From assembly GCA_030949565.1 (NCBI GenBank), contig JAUZSK010000083.1, forward strand, positions 1 to 64,000: a DNA stretch of 64,000 bases. The letters are read 5' to 3'. Below are positions 10,232 through 19,151 of the stretch, in pieces (position 1 is the first letter of the stretch; every line of letters begins with the position of its first letter). The position numbers and the translations under genes are program-made. The notes below the pieces were generated by a model that saw nothing but the letters and a program-made list of their open reading frames with translations, had not been told where the DNA came from and ran no database searches. The DNA comes from Enterobacterales bacterium (lineage in GTDB: Bacteria; Pseudomonadota; Gammaproteobacteria; Enterobacterales; Kangiellaceae).

Positions 10232-10320
10232 TGACAAAATCACGCCTGAGTTTTGGTTGGCTTTGAGTCGGCTTTTGTAGTTTTTTTTTGAGCGGTGGTT
10301 ATTGTGCAAAAGCAACTCTT

Positions 10321-11437
10321 TTAAAGCAATTGATATTTTTTCAAATAGCCTCTTAGCTGATGATAAGTCAAGCCAAGCAGATCTGCACACTTTTTCTGAT
10401 TAAATTGTGCCTTTTTTAGTGCTTGTTGGATGAGATTGATTTCAAAATCGCCACTATGCTTCTTAAAATCAATGGGCCATTGTGTATTTATGTCATCCGT
10501 AGCGAGAGTTTTAGTTTGCTGTTGCGGTGGCAAGCTTGGCTGCTGTTCATTTGATACGCTTGACTTTTCAATCGTTTTCGATAAATCAGAAGAATCGCTA
10601 GCCACTGATCCAATGCTGGGTTCTTGTTCACTTGTTACCACAGAAAAAGCGGGAAACCTACGGTAAGGAGACTCAAATGGGTCAAACAGGATGCTTTTTA
10701 CGGTTTCTCCGGCAATCGACTTGTAGACATTTCTCTCAACCACATTTTTTTAGCTCTCGTACATTACCCGGCCAAGGGTATTGGTTAAGTTGCTGCGTTG
10801 CTTGCTCACTAAATCCGGCAAAAAAGTCGCGTTCTAGTTCGTGAGTCATGGCCAGCGCAAAATGTTGCGCTAAAATCATGATGTCCTGATCTCGATAACG
10901 CAGCGGTGGAAGGTTAATGACATCAAAAGCGAGGCGATCGAGTAAATCAGCCCTAAATAGACCTTGTTGCGCCTTGCTGGGTAAGTCTTCATTAGTTGCC
11001 GCCACGATACGCACGTCAACCTTAATGGTCTTATTGCCACCCACTCGCTCAAACTCACCATATTCAATCACCCTTAACAGCTTTTCTTGGACATTCTGAG
11101 AGGAGTTGCCAAGTTCATCTAAAAACAAGGTGCCTTTGTCAGCCAATTCAAAGCGGCCTAAATGCCTTTTACTGGCACCGGTAAAGGCGCCACTTTCGTG
11201 TCCAAATAACTCTGTTTCTAATAGGTTTTCATTAATGGCGGAACAATTTAGTTTAACCAGTGGTTGATCCCAACGGTTAGATAGGTAGTGTAAGCGTGCG
11301 GCAATCAGCTCTTTACCAGTACCTCTTTCACCAATAATCAGGATCGGTTTAATTAAAGGTGCTAATAAAGAAGCTTGTTCTAGTACTTCTAGAAACTGGC
11401 TTGATTCCCCGATAAGATTGTCGTTAGGCTGTTTCAT
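10321..11437 (-). pseudogene. pspF: Psp operon transcriptional activator PspF (one-base frameshift)
   Basis: PspF is a sigma-54 enhancer-binding protein that activates the psp operon. The first part (11437 down to 10736) has a complete AAA+ domain: Walker A GERGTGKE, the sigma-54-contact loop GAFTGA, and GTLFLDELG. There is no regulatory N-terminal domain, as is normal for PspF. The frame breaks in the conserved RELKNVVER region at a run of seven A (10745-10751 on the plus strand). Six A restores the next frame, VVERNVYKSIAGE. A long Ser/Gln-rich linker follows, then a Fis-type helix-turn-helix (KKCADLLGLTYHQLRGYLKK). The repaired length of about 371 residues exceeds E. coli PspF (325). Truncation, sequencing error or slippage are all possible. 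Confidence 0.88.
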
Positions 11438-11476
11438 AAGTTGGCTAGTAAGGGCTGTTCCGGTATTTGATTGGCT

Positions 11477-11562
11477 GCGACAAGGGAGTAAAAGCCTTGT
11501 TGCACTTGGTTAATTTGGCTAAAGTTTGGCTTATTTAAACACTGTTGGCTAGTCGCAACAAG
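11477..11562. promoter_or_regulatory. Candidate PspF enhancer sites
   Basis: Three related words sit between pspF and the candidate sigma-54 promoter. GCGACAAGG (11477-11485) and CCTTGTTGC (11495-11503) form an imperfect inverted repeat. TCGCAACAAG (11553-11562) is a third copy. They lie about 55-140 bases upstream of the -24 element, a normal distance for an enhancer-binding activator, and close to the pspF start, where autorepression would be expected. No match to a known PspF site was tested. Confidence 0.4.
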
Positions 11563-11616
11563 TAAGAATTTGTAAATAGTGATTAAAAACAGCGAGATAG
11601 ATGCAAAATAAAAAGC

Positions 11617-11632
11617 TGGCACGCATTGTGTA
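11617..11632 (+). promoter_or_regulatory. Candidate sigma-54 promoter of the psp operon
   Basis: TGGCAC at 11617-11622 matches the -24 element exactly. Five bases later comes GTGTA, which keeps the G of the -12 GC pair but has T in place of C. It points toward pspABC and lies downstream of the candidate enhancer words. It is 527 bases before pspA, leaving room for the small ORF at 11738. I found no GG-N10-GC site nearer to pspA. Confidence 0.45.
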
Positions 11633-11737
11633 TTATAACAACTATGGAATCTTTATTTAGCGTTTTTCACTAACTAAAGAGAATAGACCTAACGATTGAA
11701 AGCTTGGCTAACAACAAAAAAGGTGTTGGGAAAGAAA

Positions 11738-12058
11738 ATGAACAATCAATTAACAGCAGGGTGCGTTAAGTCTTTAAGCTTAAGGCAAGCACGCAGGCAT
11801 AGTAAAACTCTGGTCGAAATGACTATAGGTATTATCGGCTTGAGTGGATTATTGATGGCTCAGTTGGGACAAACTAACCAGCTTCAAGAAATCAACCAGT
11901 TGAGTAGTCTTTCAATAAACAACCAGCTGATTGCTAAACAGTCATCACAAGATAGACACCTAGTGACCTTTTTGTTAGCAAAAAGCTCTAAAGGAAGCCG
12001 AATTGCGACAAGTGCTAATAAGGCTTGTCAAAGTAGCTGGCTGGGTGTTTTTTTATAA
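11738..12058 (+). CDS. Hypothetical small membrane protein ahead of pspA
   Basis: An ORF of 106 codons, not recognised. The start chosen is ATG 11738 with GGGA at 11728-11731; an in-frame TTG at 11696 is an alternative. The product is basic at its N-terminus and has one hydrophobic stretch, TIGIIGLSGLLMAQL, at about residues 29-43. A Gln/Ser/Asn-rich tail follows. It lies between the candidate sigma-54 promoter and pspA, so if real it would be the first gene of the psp operon. Codon quality cannot be measured here, and the ORF could be chance. The end overlaps repeats resembling the upstream enhancer words. Confidence 0.35.
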   Translation: MNNQLTAGCVKSLSLRQARRHSKTLVEMTIGIIGLSGLLMAQLGQTNQLQEINQLSSLSINNQLIAKQSSQDRHLVTFLLAKSSKGSRIATSANKACQSSWLGVFL

Positions 12059-12158
12059 AGCGAGACCTTTGCCATAGTCTCGTACCAGGTCTCAAAGCAT
12101 TGCAATTGTTATGCGTTGCGTACAGAATCTAAATAATAGTGATTGGAGGTAGTTAAAA

Positions 12159-12872
12159 ATGGGTATATTTACTCGCTTTGCAGATATAGTTAATTCAAAT
12201 ATTAACTCTCTGCTTGATAAGGCTGAAGAGCCAGAAAAATTAATCCGCTTAATTATTCAGGAGATGGAAGACACTTTAGTTGAGGTGAGAACCGCCTCAG
12301 CAAGAACCATCGCTGATAAAAAAGAAGTGCTCAAGCGTATTGAACGGCTTGAGCAGGAAGCCAATGAATGGGAAAGCAAAGCTGAACTGGCTATCTCTAA
12401 AGGACGGGAAGACCTAGCCAAGGCGGCGCTGTTTGAAAGAAACCGCTCAGCCGACTTGCGCGACGAGCTTAACTCTGAGTTTCAAAAGATTGAATCTGAA
12501 TTACAGCGTTTGACCCAGGAGGTTGGTCAGTTGCAAGAGAAGCTAACCGATGCGAGAGCCAGACAAAAGACCTTATTAATGCGTCACAATACAACGTCTT
12601 CTCGACTAAAAGTTAAACGTCGTCTGTATGAAAGTGCGGGAGACGGTGCGGTAGATAAATTTGAACGCTTTGAACGAAAGTTGAATGATTTAGAATCCGA
12701 AGTTGAATCCTATGACGTTGCTGGTAACCGTTCATTGGCCGATGAAATTAATGATTTGGAGAAAGAAGAAGCTATTGATCAACAGTTAGCAGAGCTTAAA
12801 AAACGTGTTAAGGCGAATAATCAGACTAATAACAAATCTAAAAAACAATCTAAAAACAAGGGAGAAAGCTAA
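12159..12872 (+). CDS. pspA: Phage shock protein A
   Basis: PspA is an ESCRT-III-like peripheral membrane protein that stabilises a stressed inner membrane and, in enteric bacteria, holds PspF inactive. The product is 237 residues. It has the PspA/IM30 amphipathic start (MGIFTRFADIVNSNINSLLDK) and a long coiled coil from about residue 25 to 190, with the motif EEPEKLIRLIIQEMED. The Lys/Asn-rich tail is longer than in E. coli (222 residues). GGAGG at 12145-12149 precedes the ATG. Its stop overlaps the pspB start (TAATG). Confidence 0.96.
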   Translation: MGIFTRFADIVNSNINSLLDKAEEPEKLIRLIIQEMEDTLVEVRTASARTIADKKEVLKRIERLEQEANEWESKAELAISKGREDLAKAALFERNRSADLRDELNSEFQKIESELQRLTQEVGQLQEKLTDARARQKTLLMRHNTTSSRLKVKRRLYESAGDGAVDKFERFERKLNDLESEVESYDVAGNRSLADEINDLEKEEAIDQQLAELKKRVKANNQTNNKSKKQSKNKGES

Positions 12873-13093
12873 TGTGGGAAGCCCCGATAATACTCTTTAT
12901 GGTGGTGGTTGCGCCTATTTGGATTGTGATGCATTATCGCTCAAAGGGTGCCAAGCAAGGAGGTATTTCTGAAGCCGAGCACCAGCGACTTCAAGATTTA
13001 GCTAAAATAGCCGACTCAATGATGCAACGTATCGAAACTTTAGAAGCGATTTTGGACAAGGAAACGTCTAATTGGAGAGAAACTCATGAATAG
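12872..13093 (+). CDS. pspB: Phage shock protein B
   Basis: A 73-residue inner-membrane protein that, with PspC, senses membrane stress and releases PspF from PspA. One N-terminal helix (APIILFMVVVAPIWIVMHY) is followed by a cytoplasmic coiled coil containing DLAKIADSMMQRIETLEAILD, characteristic of PspB. The start overlaps the pspA stop by one base, and its end overlaps pspC by eight. Confidence 0.93.
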   Translation: MWEAPIILFMVVVAPIWIVMHYRSKGAKQGGISEAEHQRLQDLAKIADSMMQRIETLEAILDKETSNWRETHE

Positions 13094-13583
13094 GGACTCA
13101 CAACAATCTAAAAGACGTTATAACAGCAGACAAAATGACGATTCTACGTTTAGGGCAAGACGAGGCTTATACAAAAATCCGGATAAAGCCAAAATTTGCG
13201 GTGTATGCGTTGGTTTGGCTGAGTATTTCCAGTTTGAGACCTGGGTAGTGAGGCTGATTGCCTTCTCATTCTTTTTGTTTTCTGGTGGTAGCGCAATTAT
13301 CGCTTATTTTGTCGCCTGTCTTATTATGGACCCCAAACCAAGCACTAGAAGCAATAAAGGCTGTTTTGGTTCCGAAAAAAGAAGGCATTATCAGACTCAT
13401 GCTGAGGATAAACAATACAACCCTTCGGTTAAAGATGTATGGCGTAAAGGTGGTGCTCCAACGGAAACTCTTAGTAATTTGGAGGAAATATTTGATAATA
13501 TGGAAAATAAACTACAATCATTGGAGTCTTATGTGACCTCAAATCAATACCAATTAGCCAAAGAGTTTGAAAATATTAAATAG
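13086..13583 (+). CDS. pspC: Phage shock protein C (PspC domain protein)
   Basis: A polytopic stress sensor, 165 residues. The PspC domain at about residues 27-82 contains RRGLYKNPDKAKICGVCVGLAEY, quoted here only in part: LYKNPDKAKICGVCVGL. Two hydrophobic segments follow, with a final LIMDP. The C-terminal half is soluble and ends in a short helical segment (LSNLEEIFDNMENKLQSLE), as in enteric PspC. An N-terminal Arg/Gln/Asp-rich stretch precedes the domain. The gene overlaps pspB by eight bases. Confidence 0.93.
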   Translation: MNRDSQQSKRRYNSRQNDDSTFRARRGLYKNPDKAKICGVCVGLAEYFQFETWVVRLIAFSFFLFSGGSAIIAYFVACLIMDPKPSTRSNKGCFGSEKRRHYQTHAEDKQYNPSVKDVWRKGGAPTETLSNLEEIFDNMENKLQSLESYVTSNQYQLAKEFENIK

Positions 13584-13967
13584 TAGCCAAAACAACCTAT
13601 TTAAACGTTAAAATTAATTGTAACTAACGCCTTGCCCTATGATCGCCTTAAAAATCAAAGAGATAAAGGCAAGGTTATCTCTTTGATTGATAGTTTCAAA
13701 CGCCGGCAAAGCTGTTTTATGCTCTGAAACAGCACCAAAAAATACTAATTCCGCTATAAAAACCGCGAAAAATCCATTTAATACCACTCAAACCCCAAGA
13801 TTTTTTTTGTAACAAGAGGTTGACCTCACTGTTTAATAACGGTTAATATCGGCATTGGCAGATCAGGCCTTATGGCCAATAAAGGCGATAGTCGGACTAT
13901 TCGAACATAACGAACAGCGGATTTATCGTTAACTAACAACCTCCATGACAACCAGGGAGAATTAAAA
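13584..13967. other. Intergenic region between pspC and the TonB receptor
   Basis: 384 bases without a convincing gene. It holds a perfect 13-bp inverted repeat at 13654-13687, a short palindrome GAGGTTGACCTC at 13815-13826, and ATAGTCGGACTAT near 13888. TTGACC (13820-13825) followed 17 bases later by TTAATA is a weak promoter candidate for the receptor and would overlap the palindrome. Confidence 0.5.
13654..13687. repeat. Perfect 13-bp inverted repeat after pspC
   Basis: ATCAAAGAGATAA (13654-13666) and TTATCTCTTTGAT (13675-13687) flank the 8-base loop AGGCAAGG. No T tract follows, so it is not a standard terminator. It may protect the 3' end of the psp mRNA or act as an operator. Confidence 0.6.
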
Positions 13968-16637
13968 TTGAGTAACTTAAACAAACATAATCCGCTTGCA
14001 AAAGCGGTGAAAGTAGCACTATTAGCAGCTTCAGTTGCTTCTGCTTATTCAGCGCCAGCTGTATTCGCAGCAGAAGAAGACGAAGCTGAAGGGCAAAAAA
14101 TCCTAGTTACTGGTTCACGTATTAAGCGTGTTGCAGTTGAAGGAGCACAACCCGTCACTATCATTACACGAGAAGAATTAGACTTATCTGGTGATACCAG
14201 CGTTGCAGACGTATTAAGAAATCAGTCTGCGAACAGCTTTGGTTCTTGGAAGGGTCAATCAGGATTTGGAGCAGGCGCAACAGGTTCTGCAGAAATCAAT
14301 CTACGTGGTGTTGGTGCAACTTTAGTATTGGTTGACGGTCGTCGTCTTCCTGGTGTTGGCTACGATGGTGGCGCAACGCAAAACTTAAATAACATCCCTT
14401 TAGCAATCGTTGAAAGAATTGAAATTCTTCGCGGCGGCGCGTCAGCAATTTATGGTTCTGATGCAGTAGCTGGTGTTGTAAACATCATTACACGTACTGA
14501 AATTTCTGGCGGTAGTTTTTCTGTATTGAAAGAAAACCGTGGAATCGATGACGGCGGCAAGATGAAGTATGAATTTGCAGCGGGTGTTTCTGGTGACAAA
14601 GGTAGCATGTTAATTGTTGCTGAGCATACCAGTATTGATGAATTAGAAGATAACTCAGTCACTGGTTTTGATAACGGTGTATCTTGGTGGTCTCCTGTAG
14701 CCAATACTTTTTATGCTAGTCAATCTGCAGGCGCTTATGTATCTTGGTTTGAAGATACTTTATGTGAATCTGTGCCTAACACGGTTAATCAAGGTTTCCG
14801 TTGCGGATACGCTTATTCGAACGTAACTTGGTTATACCCTCAGCAAGATTCTGATTCTGTTTGGGCCAAATTTGATTATCAGTTAACTGAAAATATTAAA
14901 TTTAATGCTCGTCTAGGCTATGTTGGAACCAAAACACATTCTCGTTTTGCACCGACTCCTGTATCAACTAATTCAGTGACCATGCAGTTTGATAACCCTA
15001 ATGCTCCTGCGGTTGTTGCTAATGACATTATTAGCGGTTTCGATCCAAATATCTATATCTATCATCGTACTGCTCTATTAGGTAATCGTGATGCATACTT
15101 TGAAGATAGCGCCTTTGACCTAGTGTTCGGCCTAGAAGGTTTCTTAAACTTTGGTGAAGGTTTTGATTGGGAAGTTAATTATCAGCGCACTTTAAAAGAT
15201 GAAACATTACTTAATGAAAATTTAATTAATGACGTTGCTTTCCAAAACGGCATTGATAACGGTGATTTTGATATCTTTAATGTCCAAGGACGAACGACTG
15301 CCGCTTGGTCTCAACATGCCCTTGATTTTTATCAGAGTGTTGCTCACACAGGTATATTCAAAGTCAACCAAGTAAAAGAGATTGTCGACGGCAATATTAG
15401 CGGCGAGATCTTTTCAAATGAGTCTATGACATTAGCATTTGTTGCTGGTGGCGAATATGAAACAACTGACTTCACTCAAGTATCTGACCCTGAGTCTGGC
15501 CAAGGCTTCATTTCTGGTGGTTCAGGTGGTGATGATGTTTTTGCTAAAAGAGACAGAACTTCTGTTTACTCTGAATTCGCATTAGATTTTGATTTCGGAT
15601 TAGAACTAAGCGCAGCTGTACGTTATGACAACTATGACCAAACTGGTGATGTTGGCTTAACTGCTGATGCAAATCGTAGCTTCTCTGATACAACGACTAT
15701 GTTTACAGCGGCTTATAGACCGACTGACGACTTATTAATTCGTGCTGTAGTTGGTGAAGCTTTTAGAGCGCCAACGATGCCTGAGTTATTTGCCTCTCAG
15801 TCTTTTGGTTTCCCATCAGGTTACGATTATTACTATTGTGACACTCAAGGAAATGCCTCTACAGCTGGTGCCTATTGTGATGCGACTAATCAGCCACAAC
15901 ACTTAGTATTCTCTGGTGGTAACCCAACATTAGAGCCTGAGCAAGGTGATACAGTTGCTGCGGGTGTTGTATGGAGTCCTTCAGATGACTTAACTCTTGA
16001 ATGGGGTTATTATGGCATCAAGTACTTTAACAAGATTACTAGCGTTTCAGTAAACGATATTCTTTTACAGAATAACGCACAAGGTGGTAACACTGCAGCT
16101 GTAACTCGTGGTGCAAACGGCCAGATCGCTTCTATACAAGGTGGTTCTTTGAATCTTGATAGTCAAGAAACAACTGGTTGGGATTTTGCTCTTCGTTACA
16201 ACCTAGAAACTAGCTTTGGTAACTTTGTATTTAAACCTTCAGTCAGTCGTGTTATTGATTTCGTTAACATTGATACAGATTCAAATGGTAACGTCATTCG
16301 TCAAAACATTGCTAACAGAGTTGATTTACCAGAAATGCGTGCAAACATTTTAACTAGTTGGTCTATGGAAGATTTTTATGCCGCATGGCAAATAAACTTC
16401 ATCAAAGGTCAACCAGCTAACGGTTCTGCATTTGTAGATCTTAAAGATACTTATTACCATAACCTCCAAGTTGGTATGCACACAGCATGGAACGGTGAAG
16501 TAACAGTTGGTGTAAGAAATGTATTGGATGAGCAAATTCAATTCTATACAGGTCAAGCGGCGTGGAGAAACTTCAACACTACGCTATATTCACCAGAAGG
16601 AAGAACAGTATTTTTCAGATATAAGCAAAGCTTCTAA
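13968..16637 (+). CDS. TonB-dependent outer-membrane receptor
   Basis: A beta-barrel receptor for active uptake across the outer membrane, 889 residues. The start is TTG 13968 with AGGGAGA at 13954-13960. A signal peptide ends near VFA at residue 34. A TonB-box-like segment (KILVTGSRIKR) and the plug domain (about 45-175) follow, with INLRGVGATLVLVDGRRL and ERIEILRGGASAIYGSDAV. The rest is barrel, with QGDTVAAGVVWSP late in the sequence and a terminal Phe. It resembles the large receptors of Alteromonas/Shewanella/Caulobacter for peptides or carbohydrates. The substrate cannot be read. A terminator follows, so it is probably a single-gene transcript. Confidence 0.95.
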   Translation: MSNLNKHNPLAKAVKVALLAASVASAYSAPAVFAAEEDEAEGQKILVTGSRIKRVAVEGAQPVTIITREELDLSGDTSVADVLRNQSANSFGSWKGQSGFGAGATGSAEINLRGVGATLVLVDGRRLPGVGYDGGATQNLNNIPLAIVERIEILRGGASAIYGSDAVAGVVNIITRTEISGGSFSVLKENRGIDDGGKMKYEFAAGVSGDKGSMLIVAEHTSIDELEDNSVTGFDNGVSWWSPVANTFYASQSAGAYVSWFEDTLCESVPNTVNQGFRCGYAYSNVTWLYPQQDSDSVWAKFDYQLTENIKFNARLGYVGTKTHSRFAPTPVSTNSVTMQFDNPNAPAVVANDIISGFDPNIYIYHRTALLGNRDAYFEDSAFDLVFGLEGFLNFGEGFDWEVNYQRTLKDETLLNENLINDVAFQNGIDNGDFDIFNVQGRTTAAWSQHALDFYQSVAHTGIFKVNQVKEIVDGNISGEIFSNESMTLAFVAGGEYETTDFTQVSDPESGQGFISGGSGGDDVFAKRDRTSVYSEFALDFDFGLELSAAVRYDNYDQTGDVGLTADANRSFSDTTTMFTAAYRPTDDLLIRAVVGEAFRAPTMPELFASQSFGFPSGYDYYYCDTQGNASTAGAYCDATNQPQHLVFSGGNPTLEPEQGDTVAAGVVWSPSDDLTLEWGYYGIKYFNKITSVSVNDILLQNNAQGGNTAAVTRGANGQIASIQGGSLNLDSQETTGWDFALRYNLETSFGNFVFKPSVSRVIDFVNIDTDSNGNVIRQNIANRVDLPEMRANILTSWSMEDFYAAWQINFIKGQPANGSAFVDLKDTYYHNLQVGMHTAWNGEVTVGVRNVLDEQIQFYTGQAAWRNFNTTLYSPEGRTVFFRYKQSF

Positions 16638-16657
16638 TCTGATTTTTACAGTTTGAT

Positions 16658-16693
16658 AAAAAACGGTGAGTAACTACTCACCGTTTTTTTTTG
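16658..16693 (+). terminator. Strong terminator after the TonB receptor
   Basis: ACGGTGAGTA (16663-16672) pairs with TACTCACCGT (16675-16684). It is flanked by A on the left and a long T run on the right. The A/T flanks extend the stem, and the T tract makes it a standard rho-independent terminator. Confidence 0.92.
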
Positions 16694-16758
16694 CTTTTAG
16701 AAGCCTCAGATTAAATTTTAATATGCAATAAAATCGTTTTGTTTAAAGGTGATTGTTA

Positions 16759-18272
16759 ATGAACTCATTTACTTCAGAAAGTATTGATATTCAATACAGA
16801 AAAGCGATTGCGTTTTTAAAATCAAAGGAATATCTTTTGAGTAAAAAGATATTGCTAAAATTAAATAAAGTTTCTAGTCCTAGTGTAAAAATATTATCTC
16901 CTTGGCTTTTGTTTATCAAAACCTAGGAGATAGGAAATTAGCTTTGCAATATTACGAGCAAGCCTTAAATCTTGACGCCAATCATATTTTATCTTTACAA
17001 AATAGCGCGATATTATTGAAAGAAATTGGGCTGAATATGAAAGCTATCGCCTTATTAAAAAGGGCGATGAGAATCAATCCAAATATCCCGGAAGTCCTAC
17101 AAAATTTAGCGACTAACCAAGCTTCACTCGGTTTCACCGAGGAATCTATCATTAATTTTAGAAAAGCGATTGCGTTAGAGCCCTTGAATCCATCTCACCA
17201 TCATTGGCTTAATTTACTTTTGTGGTCTATCAAGGAAGAAAGTTTTCTTGCATCCTATAAAAGTGTTTTGGATAAGTTCCCCAATGCGTTTTTAATTAAG
17301 CGTGAGCTAGCCTATAAACTGATATTAGCGGATAGAAAAGTTGAAGCTGAATTGATTTTATTAGAATTGGTTAAAAAGGAACCTAATAATTCACTAAATT
17401 TTAAACTATTGGGAAACGTCAGTAGAAAATTGAGAAAATTTAATTGTGCAATTGACTATCACTTAAAAGCTTTGTGTCTAGAATCCAATAACCTATCGCT
17501 AAAAGAAGAACTTGCGACAAGTTATTTTAGTGCGGGTTTACCGCAGAAAGCAGAATGTATTCTGCTAGATATTTTAAAACAAAACCCTATTCATCAAGGC
17601 GCGCTAGCTCTTAAATCATTAGTATTAAGAGTTCTCGAAAAAGATGAGTATCATGAGTTATGTGATTATAAGTCTCTAATATTATACGAGAAACTCAATA
17701 CACCTAAAGGGTTTGAATCGTTAGATGAATTTAATTTGCTTTTGATTAAAACCTTGGAACCAATGCATATAAGCAAGAAACATCCACTTGAACAGTCTTT
17801 AACCGGTGGAACCCAATCAATCGGCAATCTTTTCTTGCAATCTAAAAAGCCTTTAAAAATTTTAAAAAATTTACTTTCTGATAAATTTAAGGAGTTTATT
17901 TCCAGTTTTCCTGTGGTGGCTAATCACCCGGTTTACTCGAGAAACAGCCAGCAATTTAAAGATGGTGGCTCCTGGTCTGTTAGATTAAATAGTTCGGGCT
18001 ATCATCGTTCACATTTCCATTCTCATGGCTGGTTTAGCGGTCCTTATTATGTTAGTTTACCACCACAGATACAAGATACCGAGGCTAAGGAAGGTTGGAT
18101 TAAGTTTGGTGAACCAGGAATTGAAAACGTTTACAATCTTGAGGCTGATTACCTATTGCAACCTAAAGAAGGCTACATGGCGCGTTTTCCTTCTTACTTT
18201 TGGCATGGTACAACAGCATTTAAATCAGAACAGACCAGGTTGGTTGTAACTCAAGATGTTATTCCATTCTAA
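16759..18272 (+). pseudogene. TPR protein with C-terminal 2OG-Fe(II) oxygenase domain (frameshifted)
   Basis: The real start is probably ATG 16759 with AAAGGTGA upstream. The first 47 codons read MNSFTSESIDIQYRKAIAF, then the frame shifts at CCTTGG (16900-16904). One extra T there joins it to AFVYQNLGDRKLALQYYEQAL, the continuing TPR. About seven TPRs run to residue 270. The last 130 residues match the putative 2OG-Fe(II) oxygenase type (Pfam 2OG-FeII_Oxy_5): HSHGWFSGPYYVSLP carries the iron His, and FPSYFWHGT the second His. No signal peptide is seen, so a cytoplasmic hydroxylase of a protein or peptide is likely. The substrate is unknown. The next gene encodes a sulfotransferase. Confidence 0.8.
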
Positions 18273-18350
18273 GCTTTTCCATTTTAGACAGCCGTTTATT
18301 CTATTTTGGAAGAACTTGATGAATATTATTTAATTTTTTAAAAGGCTTAA

Positions 18351-19151
18351 TTGCAACATATGATTATATCCAATTCTTATAATTTCGTTTTACTTAGAGT
18401 TCCCAAAGTTGCATCAACCTCAGTCGCCATGGCTATTTACGATAGTGAACTCGTGAGTCTTGGTAAAGATGCATCTCCTGGATTAGAGCGTGAATATTTT
18501 CCAGAAGAAGATCGTTCTCATAAAGGTCGGTTAGCGATAAATCCTCATGTTTTCAATCCAATTATTAAATCAAATCATCGACTGGATTGGGAAAACTGGT
18601 GGCCGTGGCCAAAAACGAATCCAATGTTTTATGCCCATGCGACGTATTCTCAATTAGTTGAAATGAAATTGATAGTTGATGGCATGCCATCGATTGCGAC
18701 CATAAGGCATCCAGTTGATCGGTTTTTGTCCGTGTGGTCTTTTCTTACAAAAGGTCTGAGATCGATGGGCAAGGAATACGAAGCTGCCTATGCAAATGCA
18801 TCGCCCGCGACAGCAAAAATTTTAAATGCTGATGCCAACGAATTTTTTGATTTGTTTATAACATTAAAACTTGATAATGATATGGCTCGGACACCTTTAA
18901 TATTTACTCAAATGTTACGTAAACCGCAAACCTACTGGGGCAATAATTCGACTGAATATTGGGCGATTGAGAATATCCATCGCGAGCTTCCAAAGTTTTT
19001 TGAAAGTAAAGGTGTAGAAAATATAAAAATCCATCATTTAAAAAAGGATAAAAAGCGTAAAAAGAGGGATATATTGTCACCGGAACGTCAGTCAGCAATT
19101 ATTGAATTATACCCAAAAGATTTTATAATTTGGGAGACTCAACAGATTTAA
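18351..19151 (+). CDS. Sulfotransferase family 2-like protein
   Basis: A likely cytoplasmic PAPS-dependent sulfotransferase, about 266 residues. The 5'-phosphosulfate-binding motif is LLRVPKVASTSVAMAIY near the start. The 3'-phosphate motif IRHPVDRFLSVWSFL lies at about residue 122. The start is either TTG 18351, with AAAGG five bases upstream, or ATG 18360; I kept the former. It resembles the Sulfotransfer_2 families that modify carbohydrates or proteins. It lies 78 bases after the TPR/2OG gene and about 110 before a second 2OG-oxygenase gene on the same strand. The acceptor is unknown. Confidence 0.8.
   Translation: MQHMIISNSYNFVLLRVPKVASTSVAMAIYDSELVSLGKDASPGLEREYFPEEDRSHKGRLAINPHVFNPIIKSNHRLDWENWWPWPKTNPMFYAHATYSQLVEMKLIVDGMPSIATIRHPVDRFLSVWSFLTKGLRSMGKEYEAAYANASPATAKILNADANEFFDLFITLKLDNDMARTPLIFTQMLRKPQTYWGNNSTEYWAIENIHRELPKFFESKGVENIKIHHLKKDKKRKKRDILSPERQSAIIELYPKDFIIWETQQI

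Noticed and set aside
10232-10390. An extended N-terminus for SapA
   Set aside because: It would hide the lipoprotein signal and overlap the end of pspF; the Met at 10231 explains the sequence better.
11434-11622. A 62-codon leftward ORF overlapping the pspF start
   Set aside because: It lies over the candidate sigma-54 promoter and enhancer words, has no ribosome site, and its 4-base overlap with pspF is probably chance.
12061-12159. A second sigma-54 promoter directly before pspA
   Set aside because: The only GG and GC pairs near ATTGCAA are separated by 12 bases, not 10.
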